This document shows, in pieces, positions 53,974 through 64,000 of a stretch of 64,000 nucleotides of DNA. The stretch covers positions 62,001 to 126,000 of the forward strand of contig NZ_BMQP01000007.1 of assembly GCF_014648175.1 (NCBI RefSeq), given 5' to 3'. The position numbers were made by a program, and so were the translations under genes. The stretch's first letter is position 1. Every line of letters begins with the position of its first letter. The notes below the pieces were generated by a model that saw only the letters and a list, made by a program, of their open reading frames with translations, ran no database searches and was not told where the DNA came from. The stretch is from Planobispora rosea. GTDB lineage: Bacteria > Actinomycetota > Actinomycetes > Streptosporangiales > Streptosporangiaceae.

Positions 53974-55049
53974 AGCCCGGCCTCCCCCACGATCCGCATG
54001 AAGACGTCCTCAAGGGTTCCGCGGCGTACGGCCAGGCGCTCCAGGGTCTCGCCGTGCGCGTCGGCCCAGGTCATCAGCGGGCGCAGGGCGGCGTGCGCGC
54101 GGGTCGCGGTGTCGGCGCCGGTCAGCGTGTAGCCGACCTCGGTGCCTCCGCCGGCGTAGGTCAGCACCGGGGGGACGCCGTCCAGCGCGGGCAGGTCCCC
54201 GAAGGTCCAGGAGGTGCCCGGCAGCCGGAAGGTGATCATGTCACCGGAGGTGGCCACCACCTCCTCGACCGTGCCGTGGGTGTGGATCCGGCCCTCGTGC
54301 ATGATGGCCAGCCGGTCGGCCAGGCGCTCGGCCTCCTCCAGGTAGTGCGTGGTCAGCAGCACCGTCGTACCGGCGTCCCGCAGGTTCTCCACGACCTTCC
54401 AGGTGGTACGGCGCGCCTCGGGGTCCATCCCGGTGGTCGGCTCGTCCAGGAAGAGCACCTCGGGCGAGCCCAGCACCGCCAGCGCGAGGTCGAGCCGGCG
54501 CTTCTGGCCGCCGGAGAGCTGCTTGACCTTGACGCGGGCCTTCTTCTCCAGGCCCACCAGCTCCAGCGCGCCCATGGTCGCGCGGTCCACCCGGCGGATG
54601 CGGGTGCCCATGAGGGTGAACCCGCCCGGCAGCTCGGTGCTGCCGGACAGGGTGACCGGGCGCCCGGCGTCCTCGCTCATGCCCTTCCACAGGTCCACGG
54701 TCTCGGCCACGGTGAGGTCGCCGAGGAAACCGCCCTCCTGCAGCATGATCCCCATGCGGGGGCGCAGCTGGCGTTGCTGCCGGATCGGGTCGAGGCCGAG
54801 GACCCGGACGGTGCCGTCGGTGGCGGGCGTGTACCCCTCCAGGACCTCCATCGTGGTGGTCTTCCCGGCCCCGTTCGTGCCGAGCAGGGCGAAGACCTCC
54901 CCCCGGGGGACGGTGAAGGAGACGCCGCGCACGGCCTCGAAGTCACCGTACTTCTGCCGGAGCCCGCCAACCTCGATCACGTTCTCGAGGCCGGCGGATC
55001 CGGCGCCGGTCGCGTCCGCAAGCTGTCGTGTTCTCATGGGAAAAATCAT
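53970..55049 (-). CDS. ABC transporter ATPase (DrrA/YhgE-type, extended C-terminus)
   Basis: 359 aa from ATG at 55049 (ATG at 55037 also possible). Walker A FALLGTNGAGKTTTMEVLEG, Q-loop MGIMLQEGGFLGDLTVAETV, signature KQLSGGQKRRLDLALAVLGS, Walker B LFLDEPTTGMDPEARRTTWK, H-loop LTTHYLEEAERLADRLAIM. The C-terminal ~90 residues (DUF4162-like, FRLPGTSWTFGDLPALDGVP) regulate many such ATPases. It leads the second module ATPase-permease-kinase-regulator, in the reverse direction to the one at 45-48.9 kb. Confidence 0.92.
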   Translation of the reverse strand: MIFPMRTRQLADATGAGSAGLENVIEVGGLRQKYGDFEAVRGVSFTVPRGEVFALLGTNGAGKTTTMEVLEGYTPATDGTVRVLGLDPIRQQRQLRPRMGIMLQEGGFLGDLTVAETVDLWKGMSEDAGRPVTLSGSTELPGGFTLMGTRIRRVDRATMGALELVGLEKKARVKVKQLSGGQKRRLDLALAVLGSPEVLFLDEPTTGMDPEARRTTWKVVENLRDAGTTVLLTTHYLEEAERLADRLAIMHEGRIHTHGTVEEVVATSGDMITFRLPGTSWTFGDLPALDGVPPVLTYAGGGTEVGYTLTGADTATRAHAALRPLMTWADAHGETLERLAVRRGTLEDVFMRIVGEAGL

Positions 55050-55118
55050 GATCTACCGGCTCGCGTGCAGGTAGTCGTGGATATCACCGGAGAAATATGG
55101 ATCTCGCGGGCGGTCCGG

Positions 55119-55132
55119 ATGACATTTGTCAT
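55119..55132. promoter_or_regulatory. Small inverted repeat upstream of the minus-strand ABC module
   Basis: ATGACA-TT-TGTCAT (55119-55132), 6-bp arms with a 2-bp centre, about 75 bp upstream of the ATPase start at 55049. It is suitable for a response regulator or TetR dimer; the DesR-like regulator of the same operon is one candidate. Confidence 0.4.
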
Positions 55133-55133
55133 C

Positions 55134-55179
55134 CCGGTGCCGTCCCCGGGGCCCGCGCAGGCCCCGGAGACGGCACCGG
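55134..55179. terminator. Long hairpin after the Tricorn gene
   Basis: Arms of 20 nt (55134-55153 and 55160-55179) pair with a single mismatch, with a loop of 6 nt. It lies four bases past the Tricorn stop, ahead of the ABC module's promoter. Confidence 0.8.
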
Positions 55180-55183
55180 TGCC

Positions 55184-58100
55184 TCACGGGCGGGGCGGCA
55201 GGGCCGGGCGGCGCCGGGAGGGACGGGTGGCGGAGTCGGGCGGGGTCACCGCGGGACGCTCCGCCAGGGCGTCCAGCGCCAGCCGTACGGCCTCCTCGAT
55301 CTGCGGGTCGCGCCCGGCCGCCCAGTCGTCGGGGGTGATGTCCACCTCGACGTCCGGGTCGACCCCGTAGTTCTCCACGCCCCAGCCGAGCCCCTCGAAC
55401 CAGAACGAGTACCTCGGCACGGTGAAGGACGTCCCGTCGACCAGGCGGTGCTCGTCCTCGATGCCGATGACACCGCCCCAGGTCCGGGTCCCGACCACCG
55501 GGCCGAGCTTGTGGATCTTGAAGGCGGCGGTGACGATGTCCCCGTCGGACCCGGCGTTGTGGTCGGTGACCGCGACGAGCGGGCCGCGCGGGGCGTCCTC
55601 GGGGTAGGTGATGGGCGACAGGCCCCGGGGCAGGTCCCAGGCGATGACGCGGCGGATCAGCTTCTCGATGACCAGCTCGGAGGTGTGGCCGCCCCGGTTG
55701 TCCCGGACGTCCACGACGAGCCCCTCGAAGGTCATCTCCCGGCGCAGGTCCCGGTGGAACTGCGCCCAGCCCTCGGCGACCATGTCGGGGATGTGCAGAT
55801 AGCCCAGGCGCCCGCCGCTCAGCTCCCGGACGAGCGCCCGGCGGCCGGCGACCCAGTCCTGGTAGCGCAGCCGCCGGTCATCGCGGAGCGGCGTGACGAC
55901 CACCCGCCGCCCGCCGCCCAGGGTCAGCTCGACCGGCTTGTCCGCGGCGCCCACCAGCAGCCGCGCGGGCCCCTCCGGCGGCACCGGGCGGCCGTCGACG
56001 GCCAGCACCGTCTCGCCCGGCCGTACGGCCACGCCGGGCGCGGCCAGCGGGGAGCGGGCGTGCACGTCCGACGACTCGCCGGGCAGCACCCGGTCCACCC
56101 GCCATCGGCCCTCCTCGTCGCGGGACAGGTCCGCGCCGAGCAGACCGACCCCGTCGGAGGCCGGGACGCCCCAGGGCGCGGCCATGACGTAGGCGTGCGA
56201 GCTGCCGAGCTCCCCGACCGTCTCCCAGAGCAGGTCGGCGAAGTCGTCGTTGGTGGAGACCCGGTCCACCAACGGCCGGTACTGCTCCAGCACACCGTCC
56301 CAGTCGACGTCCGCCATGTCCTCCACCCAGAAGTCGGCCCGCATCCTGCGGCCCAGCTGGGCGAAGGCGTGCCGCCGGTAGACGGCGGGGTCGACGGTGA
56401 CCCGGATCCGCGACAGGTCCACGGTCACGTCGTCGTCGCCGTTCTTGCCGGTGGCCGGGCGGACGGTGAGCGTGCCCTTGTCCCAGACGACCAGGCGGGT
56501 GCCGTCACCGCTGACCCGGTACCAGTCGAGCTTGTCGACCAGTTCCTCGCAGGTGCGCTTGGCCAGGTCGTAGCGGTCCAGCGCGGGCCTGGGCGCCTCC
56601 CCCGCCAGGTCGCCCCGGTCCTCACCGAGCTCTCCGGCCAGCGGCTCGCGCAACCAGACGAACCCTCCCTTGACCGCGCGCAGTGTCGAGTAGCGGCCCT
56701 CGGGCACCGGCACCTGCACGATGCGGGAGGCCAGGCCCTCCACGTCCACGGTGATCGGGGCCTCGGCCTTCCTCCCGTCGCCGCCCTCGCCGCCGTCGCG
56801 CTTGTCACCGCCCGGCTCGCCCACCGGGCGGCCGTCGACGCTGGGCGCGAAGGGCGAGGGGGCGGCGGCCGTCAGGGGGACCAGGTAGGGGCGGTAGCCG
56901 TACGGGAACGACATGTCGAAGGAGTGGGCGTCGTAGACCGGGTCGAACCCGCGCCGCGACAGGAACGCCAGATGGTCACCGGTGAAGGCGGGTGAGACGT
57001 CCACGAAGCGGCCGTCGGTCACATCGTGGATCACCCGGTCCGCCGTCCGGGCCAGCCGGATCCGGCGCAGCGGCGTCGCCTCCGGGTGCGACCAGGCCAG
57101 CCAGGCGGAGTCCGGGGACCAGGCCATGCCGTCGACCTGGCCGTTGGCGCGGGCCAGCTCGACCACCTCGCCGGAGGCCACGTCCACCAGGAGCAGCCGC
57201 CCGTCCCGGGCCGCCACCGCGATCGTGCTCCCGTCGGGCGCGACAGCCAGGTCGCCGACCTCGCCCAGCCTGCCCTCGGCGATCCTGCGGGTCTCCCCGC
57301 CCCCGGCCGGGCCGATCTCCAGCCACTGCGTCCCGCCGTCGTCGACGACCCACACGACCTGGTCCTCGCCCAGGAGGCGGGGGCTGCCCGCGGCGAGCCC
57401 CGAACTGAGCTGCCGGGCCGGGCCGTCCCGGTGGGTGAGCCAGTGCACCGTGCCCTGGACCTCCACCACGCTGGCCCGCCCGGTCGCGTCCACGGCCAGG
57501 TCCCGCAGCTTCCTGGCGGCGTTGACCGGGTACGGCTGCCGGCCCCGGACCGGGGAGCCGAGCCGCACGTCCAGCCGGCGCGTCTCGGCCTCCAGGCCGT
57601 CGAGGAGGTAGAGGTCGCCGGCGTGCTGGTAGACGATCCGGGTGCCGTCGGTGCCGGCGTGCCGGGCGTAGAAGGCGTCGTGGTCGGTGTGCCGCCGCAG
57701 GCCGGTGCCGTCCAGCGCGGTGGAGTAGAGGTTCCCCACGCCCTCGTGGTCGGAGAGGAAGACCAGGCGGTCACCGACGATCATCGGGTTGGCGAAGTGG
57801 CCGTCCAGGTCGGCCAGGACCCGGGTGAAGCCGCCTTCGCCGCCTTCGCCGCCGTCCCCCTGCCTGATCCACACGCGGCCCGCCGTACCGCCCCGGTAGC
57901 GCTTCCACGTTCCCGGGTCGCGGTGGAGCGACGCGGTCAGCAACGCCGTCGCCCGCTCGGTGACCGCCAGGTCGGTCACCGGCCCGTACGGCAGCCGCTC
58001 GGCCCCGCCGCCGTCCAGCACGTACGCGGCCGTCTTGGAGCCGAACGGCTGGCCGGTCGCGCTGATCGCGAGGACCCGGCCGTCCGGGGTCCACCCGCGG

Positions 58101-58375
58101 TTGCGGGTCCGGGGGTCGCCCCAGTAGGTCAGCCGCTCGACCGATCCGCCGTCCAGGTCGGCCAGGAAGACCTCGGGGGCGCCGTCGCGCACGCTCGTCC
58201 AGGCGACCTTCGCCGCGTCCGGCGAGAGGCGGGGATGGCTCGCCGGGGCCCGGTCGGCGGACAGGCGCCCGGCCCGCCCTCCCTCAACGGGAGCCGTCCA
58301 CACGTCGTCATCGGCGACGAACGTCAGCGTTTCGCCAGATATATGGGGAAATCGCAGGTAAGAACCAGAAGCCAT
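55184..58375 (-). CDS. Tricorn protease-like S41 peptidase
   Basis: 1063 aa. Tricorn layout: N-terminal six- and seven-bladed beta-propellers (SGETLTFVADDDVWTAPVEG, SHPRLSPDAAKVAWTSVRD and WD-like repeats such as MAWSPDSAWLAWSHPEATPL). A C1 helical domain, a PDZ domain (AAPGVAVRPGETVLAVDGRP) and a catalytic domain follow. The Ser nucleophile is Ser943 in NAGSDGDIVTAAFKIH and the His is His727 in GELGSSHAYVMAAP. Tricorn degrades peptides left by the proteasome, and actinobacteria carry both. Divergent from pduO. Intact and slightly shorter in the helical part than archaeal Tricorn. Confidence 0.92.
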   Translation of the reverse strand: MASGSYLRFPHISGETLTFVADDDVWTAPVEGGRAGRLSADRAPASHPRLSPDAAKVAWTSVRDGAPEVFLADLDGGSVERLTYWGDPRTRNRGWTPDGRVLAISATGQPFGSKTAAYVLDGGGAERLPYGPVTDLAVTERATALLTASLHRDPGTWKRYRGGTAGRVWIRQGDGGEGGEGGFTRVLADLDGHFANPMIVGDRLVFLSDHEGVGNLYSTALDGTGLRRHTDHDAFYARHAGTDGTRIVYQHAGDLYLLDGLEAETRRLDVRLGSPVRGRQPYPVNAARKLRDLAVDATGRASVVEVQGTVHWLTHRDGPARQLSSGLAAGSPRLLGEDQVVWVVDDGGTQWLEIGPAGGGETRRIAEGRLGEVGDLAVAPDGSTIAVAARDGRLLLVDVASGEVVELARANGQVDGMAWSPDSAWLAWSHPEATPLRRIRLARTADRVIHDVTDGRFVDVSPAFTGDHLAFLSRRGFDPVYDAHSFDMSFPYGYRPYLVPLTAAAPSPFAPSVDGRPVGEPGGDKRDGGEGGDGRKAEAPITVDVEGLASRIVQVPVPEGRYSTLRAVKGGFVWLREPLAGELGEDRGDLAGEAPRPALDRYDLAKRTCEELVDKLDWYRVSGDGTRLVVWDKGTLTVRPATGKNGDDDVTVDLSRIRVTVDPAVYRRHAFAQLGRRMRADFWVEDMADVDWDGVLEQYRPLVDRVSTNDDFADLLWETVGELGSSHAYVMAAPWGVPASDGVGLLGADLSRDEEGRWRVDRVLPGESSDVHARSPLAAPGVAVRPGETVLAVDGRPVPPEGPARLLVGAADKPVELTLGGGRRVVVTPLRDDRRLRYQDWVAGRRALVRELSGGRLGYLHIPDMVAEGWAQFHRDLRREMTFEGLVVDVRDNRGGHTSELVIEKLIRRVIAWDLPRGLSPITYPEDAPRGPLVAVTDHNAGSDGDIVTAAFKIHKLGPVVGTRTWGGVIGIEDEHRLVDGTSFTVPRYSFWFEGLGWGVENYGVDPDVEVDITPDDWAAGRDPQIEEAVRLALDALAERPAVTPPDSATRPSRRRPALPPRP

Positions 58376-58420
58376 TGATGCAGCATATTGTCCATCGCGG
58401 GGGTGATCAGACGAATTTTT

Positions 58421-58439
58421 TGCCCGCTACGCTGACCCC
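58421..58439 (+). promoter_or_regulatory. Probable -10 region of a leaderless pduO transcript
   Basis: TACGCT lies seven bases upstream of the ATG at 58440, after CCCGC, with no room for a ribosome site. That pattern suits a leaderless mRNA. The 64-bp gap to the Tricorn gene also holds its promoter on the other strand. Confidence 0.35.
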
Positions 58440-59042
58440 ATGACGCGAGCTGACAGAGACAACCCGGTGGTGCTGTCCAAGATCTACACCAGGACCGGCG
58501 ACGACGGCACCACGGCGCTCGGCGACATGAGCCGCACCCGCAAGACCGATCCGCGCCTGGCCGCCTACGCGGACGTGGAGGAGGCCAACGCCGCCCTCGG
58601 CCTGGCCCTGTCGATGGCCGGGGCGTCCGGCACGCTCGACGAGGACGTCGCCGCCGTCCTCACCCGGATCCAGAACGAGCTGTTCGACGTCGGCGCCGAC
58701 CTGTGCACCCCGGTCACGGAGAACCCCGAGTTCCCGCCGCTGCGCGTCGAGCCCTCCTACATCGAGTGGCTGGAGGCCCGCTGCGACGAGTTCAACGAGC
58801 GCCTGAAGCCGCTGCGCAGCTTCATCCTCCCCGGGGGCACCCCGGCCGTCGCCCAGCTCCACGTGGCCAGGACGGTCGTGCGCCGCGCCGAGCGGACCGT
58901 CTGGGCGGCGCTGGAGGCCCACGACGACGTCAACCCGCTGACCGCGAAGTACCTCAACCGGCTGAGCGACCTGATGTTCATCCTCTGCCGGATCGCGGCG
59001 GCCGGCGACGAGATCCTCTGGAAGCCCGGCGGCACCCGCTGA
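58440..59042 (+). CDS. pduO: Cob(I)alamin adenosyltransferase, PduO type
   Basis: 200 aa. Attaches the 5'-deoxyadenosyl group to cob(I)alamin, making coenzyme B12 for IcmA and other mutases. ATP-binding N-terminus IYTRTGDDGTTALGDMSRTR, then KTDPRLAAYADVEEANAALG, FILPGGTPAVAQLHVARTVV with RRAER and NRLSDLMFILCRIAA. Both the signature TGDxGxT and the RAER motif are intact. Orthologous to Rv1314c beside DUF2550 in mycobacteria, from memory. Confidence 0.94.
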   Translation: MTRADRDNPVVLSKIYTRTGDDGTTALGDMSRTRKTDPRLAAYADVEEANAALGLALSMAGASGTLDEDVAAVLTRIQNELFDVGADLCTPVTENPEFPPLRVEPSYIEWLEARCDEFNERLKPLRSFILPGGTPAVAQLHVARTVVRRAERTVWAALEAHDDVNPLTAKYLNRLSDLMFILCRIAAAGDEILWKPGGTR

Positions 59043-59051
59043 CCCCGTCGG

Positions 59052-59070
59052 CCCGGCGCTGAGCGCCGGG
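59052..59070. terminator. Short hairpin between convergent pduO and DUF2550 genes
   Basis: CCCGGCGC-TGA-GCGCCGGG (59052-59070), 8-bp perfect arms with a 3-nt loop, between the two stops. Could act on both strands. Confidence 0.55.
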
Positions 59071-59487
59071 TCAGACGACGTCGAGGTGGGCGCTGGGCGG
59101 GGCGGACTCCAGCCAGGCGACGAAGCCGGTCAGCGCGCGGTAGCCCGCGGCCAGCTCGAAGCGGAACGTTCCGCTCTCGCACTCCAGAGCCGTCACGCCC
59201 TCCAGGAAACCGAAGAACTCGCCGGACCCGATCCGGCGCCGTCCGGAAACCACGAGGCCGCGCCTCACGATGACGTGGCGCGGCCTCGGCAGCAGACCTA
59301 TGAGCGGGATCCAGTTGAGGCGCTCTCCGGCGTAGCGGGCGACGCCCAGCCGCCAGCCCCGCTTCCCGGGTACCGGGCGCAGACAGCACAGCACCGAACC
59401 CCGGGAGCGGGTGAGCACCACTATGCGGAGGGCCAGCAGGAGGACGGGCAGCAGCACCGCCACGATGAGCATGTCAGGCACCGTCAT
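59071..59487 (-). CDS. DUF2550 family membrane protein
   Basis: 138 aa from ATG at 59487 (GGGGGCGG upstream; a TTG at 59499 is possible). One N-terminal helix (MLIVAVLLPVLLLALRIVV), then SRGSVLCCLRPVPGKRGWRL and GVARYAGERLNWIPLIGLL, followed by LPRPRHVIVRRGLVVSGRRR. The C-terminus is a small soluble fold (ALECESGTFRFELAAGYRAL). The family is unique to actinobacteria and always downstream of atpC. Function unknown. Confidence 0.9.
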   Translation of the reverse strand: MTVPDMLIVAVLLPVLLLALRIVVLTRSRGSVLCCLRPVPGKRGWRLGVARYAGERLNWIPLIGLLPRPRHVIVRRGLVVSGRRRIGSGEFFGFLEGVTALECESGTFRFELAAGYRALTGFVAWLESAPPSAHLDVV

Positions 59488-59524
59488 GTCCGCCCCCAAA
59501 ACCCGTACCGCTCAGGAGCAGAAC

Positions 59525-59932
59525 CTATCCGACTTCCTCGCCTGCCGCGCGCAGCCGTGCCCTGGCGCGCTTGGCGTCGGCGGCGGCGTCCGCGCTCTCC
59601 TGGCCGACCTCGACGGAGGCCTGCGCCCGGTCCAGCGCGTTCTTCGCACGGGCGACGTCCACCTCGGAGCCGAGCTCGGCCACCTCGGCCAGGATCGACA
59701 CCTCGTTGTTCGCCACCGAGAGGAACCCCCCGTGGACCGCGGCGACGAGGTCGGGCTCGCCACCGCCGCGCTTCACCGTCAGCACGCCGCCCTCGACGAG
59801 GACGCCGAGCACGGGAGCGTGCTGGGGCATGATGCCGATCTCGCCGTCGATGGTCTTGGCGATCACCATGTCGGCCTCACCGGACCAGAGCTCCCGCTCC
59901 GGCGAGACGACGCCTACTCGCAGCTTCGCCAC
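59525..59932 (-). CDS. atpC: ATP synthase epsilon subunit
   Basis: 135 aa from GTG at 59932. Stalk subunit of the F1 sector. N-terminal beta-sandwich: AKLRVGVVSPERELWSGEAD, then IDGEIGIMPQHAPVLGVLVE, GGFLSVANNEVSILAEVAEL. The C-terminal helix pair is SEVDVARAKNALDRAQASVE and KRARARLRAAGEEVG. It is 65 bp after atpD, the last of the atpA-G-D-C order here. Confidence 0.95.
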   Translation of the reverse strand: MAKLRVGVVSPERELWSGEADMVIAKTIDGEIGIMPQHAPVLGVLVEGGVLTVKRGGGEPDLVAAVHGGFLSVANNEVSILAEVAELGSEVDVARAKNALDRAQASVEVGQESADAAADAKRARARLRAAGEEVG

Positions 59933-59997
59933 TTTCGGATCCGTTCCTTTCGAACCGGGTGCCGGTACGGCCGGGGCCGTACCGGCACCGAAGGCGA

Positions 59998-62332
<2,335 letters not shown>

Positions 62333-62335
62333 CGG

Positions 62336-63985
62336 CTACTTCTTCTCGTTCGTGCGGATCTGCTTGGTGATCTTCTCCTGGCCGACCTTGTCGGCACCGA
62401 GGGCCGCGACCGGCTCGTCGTTGATCAGCAGCTCACCCGCGGAGGTCTCGAAGCCCTTCTTGAACTGGGTGATCGCGTCCTTCAGGGTCGTGATCGCGTC
62501 GTCCGAGAGGTCCTTGGTCTCGCGGATGCCGTCGAAGACACCCTTGTGCTCACGGCTCAGGTAGTCCAGGAACTCCGCCTCGAAGCGGCGGATGTCCTCG
62601 ACCGGGACCTCGTCGAGCTCACCGGTGGTGCCGGCCCAGATCGAGACGACCTCCTTCTCCACCGGGAAGGGGCTGTACTGCGGCTGCTTGAGCAGCTCGA
62701 CCAGGCGCTGACCGCGCTCCAGCTGGGCCTTGGAGGCCGCGTCCAGGTCGGAGGCGAAGGCCGCGAAGGCCTCCAGGTCGCGGTACTGAGACAGGGCGAG
62801 ACGGAGCGTGCCGGCGACCTTCTTCATCGCCTTGGTCTGCGCCGAGCCGCCGACTCGGGAGACCGAGATACCGACGTTGATGGCCGGGCGCACACCGGCG
62901 TTGAACAGGTCGGTCTCAAGGAAGACCTGGCCGTCGGTGATGGAGATGACGTTGGTCGGGATGAACGCCGAGACGTCGTTGCCCTTGGTCTCGATGACCG
63001 GCAGACCGGTCATCGAACCGGCGCCCATGTCGTCGGAGAGCTTGGCGCAGCGCTCCAGCAGACGCGAGTGCAGGTAGAAGACGTCGCCGGGGTAGGCCTC
63101 ACGGCCCGGCGGGCGACGCAGCAGCAGGGAGACGGCGCGGTAGGCGTCGGCCTGCTTGGTCAGGTCGTCGAAGACGATCAGAACGTGCTTGCCCTGGTAC
63201 ATCCAGTGCTGGCCGATGGCCGAACCGGTGTAGGGGGCGAGGTACTTGAAGCCGGCCGGGTCGGAGGCCGGGGCGGCGACGATGGTGGTGTACTCCATCG
63301 CGCCCGCCGCCTCCAGGCGGCCCTTCACCTGCGCGATCGTCGAGCCCTTCTGGCCGACCGCGACGTAGACGCAGCGGACCTGCTTCGCCGGGTCGCCGGA
63401 GAGCCAGTTCTCCCGCTGGTTGAGGATGGTGTCCACGGCGATGGCGGTCTTGCCGGTGCCGCGGTCACCGATGATCAGCTGACGCTGGCCCCGGCCGATC
63501 GCGGTCATGGCGTCGATCGCCTTGATGCCGGTGGCCAGCGGCTCCTTCACCGGCTGGCGCTGGACCACGGAGGGGGCCTGGAGTTCGAGGGCGCGCATGC
63601 CCTCGGCCTCGATGGCGCCCTTGCCGTCCAGCGGGTTGCCCAGCGGGTCGACCACGCGGCCGAGGAAGTTGTCGCCGACCGGCACGGAGAGGACCTCACC
63701 CGTGCGGCGGACCGACTGGCCCTCCTCGATCTTGCTGAAGTCGCCCAGGATAACGACACCGATCTCCCGGACGTCCAGGTTCAGTGCCAGACCACGCGTG
63801 CCGTCCTCGAACTCCAGCAGCTCGTTCGCCATCGCCGAGGGAAGGCCGGAGACATGGGCGATGCCGTCGCCGCAGTCGACGACGGTCCCGATCTCCTCGC
63901 GCGCGGCGCCTTCCGGCTCGTACGCCTGGACGAAGCGCTCAAGCGCGTCCCGGATCTCGTCCGGCCGGATCGTAAGCTCCGCCAT
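62336..63985 (-). CDS. atpA: ATP synthase alpha subunit
   Basis: 549 aa, complete; the start (ATG at 63985) is 15 bp from the window edge. Non-catalytic nucleotide-binding subunit: Walker [21 protein letters not shown], then [20 protein letters not shown], Walker [21 protein letters not shown], and [20 protein letters not shown]. The N-terminus [20 protein letters not shown] and the C-terminal extension ([20 protein letters not shown]) are typical for actinobacteria. atpH and the F0 genes would lie upstream, outside the window. Confidence 0.97.
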   Translation of the reverse strand: MAELTIRPDEIRDALERFVQAYEPEGAAREEIGTVVDCGDGIAHVSGLPSAMANELLEFEDGTRGLALNLDVREIGVVILGDFSKIEEGQSVRRTGEVLSVPVGDNFLGRVVDPLGNPLDGKGAIEAEGMRALELQAPSVVQRQPVKEPLATGIKAIDAMTAIGRGQRQLIIGDRGTGKTAIAVDTILNQRENWLSGDPAKQVRCVYVAVGQKGSTIAQVKGRLEAAGAMEYTTIVAAPASDPAGFKYLAPYTGSAIGQHWMYQGKHVLIVFDDLTKQADAYRAVSLLLRRPPGREAYPGDVFYLHSRLLERCAKLSDDMGAGSMTGLPVIETKGNDVSAFIPTNVISITDGQVFLETDLFNAGVRPAINVGISVSRVGGSAQTKAMKKVAGTLRLALSQYRDLEAFAAFASDLDAASKAQLERGQRLVELLKQPQYSPFPVEKEVVSIWAGTTGELDEVPVEDIRRFEAEFLDYLSREHKGVFDGIRETKDLSDDAITTLKDAITQFKKGFETSAGELLINDEPVAALGADKVGQEKITKQIRTNEKK

Positions 63986-64000
63986 CTCTCTTCTGTCTCC

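Noticed and set aside
58376..58439. A cobalamin riboswitch before pduO
   Set aside because: The 64-bp gap is too short and no B12-box was seen; the transcript is probably leaderless.

Overview
The window is high-GC actinobacterial chromosome. Codon third positions are almost all G or C, many genes start with GTG, GTGA/ATGA stop-start overlaps are common, and the gene content is typical (nucS, cysO/cysM/mec, DUF3039, DUF2017, DUF2550, a Scy/FilP-like coiled-coil protein). It looks like a filamentous actinomycete, possibly of the Streptosporangiaceae; that family assignment is an inference. No rRNA, tRNA, CRISPR array, insertion sequence or phage gene was seen. The window appears to be conserved core with some accessory inserts. 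From memory, two blocks follow the order known around Mycobacterium tuberculosis Rv1308-Rv1341. One is atpA-atpG-atpD-atpC-DUF2550-PduO, nucS, epimerase, thiolase and thioredoxin-like protein. The other is pncB against clpS-DUF2017-mec-cysO-cysM, then murI-MBL-rph-rdgB.

Layout. 0-5.5 kb (minus strand): a partial membrane-bound molybdopterin oxidoreductase, then rdgB-rph-MBL-murI and an acyl-CoA thioesterase. 5.5-7.7 kb: a DUF3352 surface-type protein with Q/P/G/Y repeats. 7.8-10.7 kb (minus): the CysM/CysO/Mec cysteine route with a tiny unknown protein, DUF2017 and clpS. 10.7-13.4 kb (plus): pncB, pncA and a small membrane protein. 13.4-20.7 kb (minus): DEAD/DEAH helicase, membrane protein, MFS exporter coupled to an M43-type metalloprotease lipoprotein, DUF3039, and a DHA2 exporter divergent from its TetR. 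21.5-27.8 kb (minus): YqgE, malic enzyme, cytidylate-kinase-like protein, CnoX-like protein, icmA and a MarR regulator, with a perfect 28-bp palindrome in front of icmA. 28-34.6 kb: repeat-rich small ORF and membrane protein, DUF4230, meaB, thiolase, epimerase, Scy-like coiled coil. 34.6-41.2 kb: epoxide hydrolase/WYL pair, then a run of lipid-type oxidoreductases and hydrolases (minus). 41.4-48.9 kb (plus): an ABC operon with its own HTH, nucS, then ATPase-permease-histidine kinase-response regulator. 49-51.2 kb: aldehyde dehydrogenase and TetR. 51.2-55 kb (minus): a second ATPase-permease-kinase-regulator module, mirror-image to the first. 55.2-58.4 kb: Tricorn-like protease. 58.4-64 kb: PduO adenosyltransferase, DUF2550 and the ATP synthase genes atpC-D-G-A.

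Functional links. Adenosylcobalamin metabolism recurs: PduO makes the cofactor, MeaB protects the mutase, IcmA is an isobutyryl-CoA-type mutase large subunit, and methylmalonyl-CoA epimerase and thiolase lie nearby. The small IcmB partner is not in the window. Cysteine is probably made through a protein-thiocarboxylate carrier (CysO), but CysO ends in Gly-Gly-Ser-Arg, so the neighbouring JAMM protein probably must trim it first.

The most unusual DNA-level pattern is a series of short tandem repeats sitting on or right after stop codons. It is seen at rdgB, mec, DUF2017, pncA, the 12.8-kb membrane protein, the DHA2 exporter, the cytidylate-kinase-like gene, the 39.4-kb small gene and nucS. Units are 12 to 24 bp and all differ in sequence. 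No clearly novel defence or secretion system is visible.
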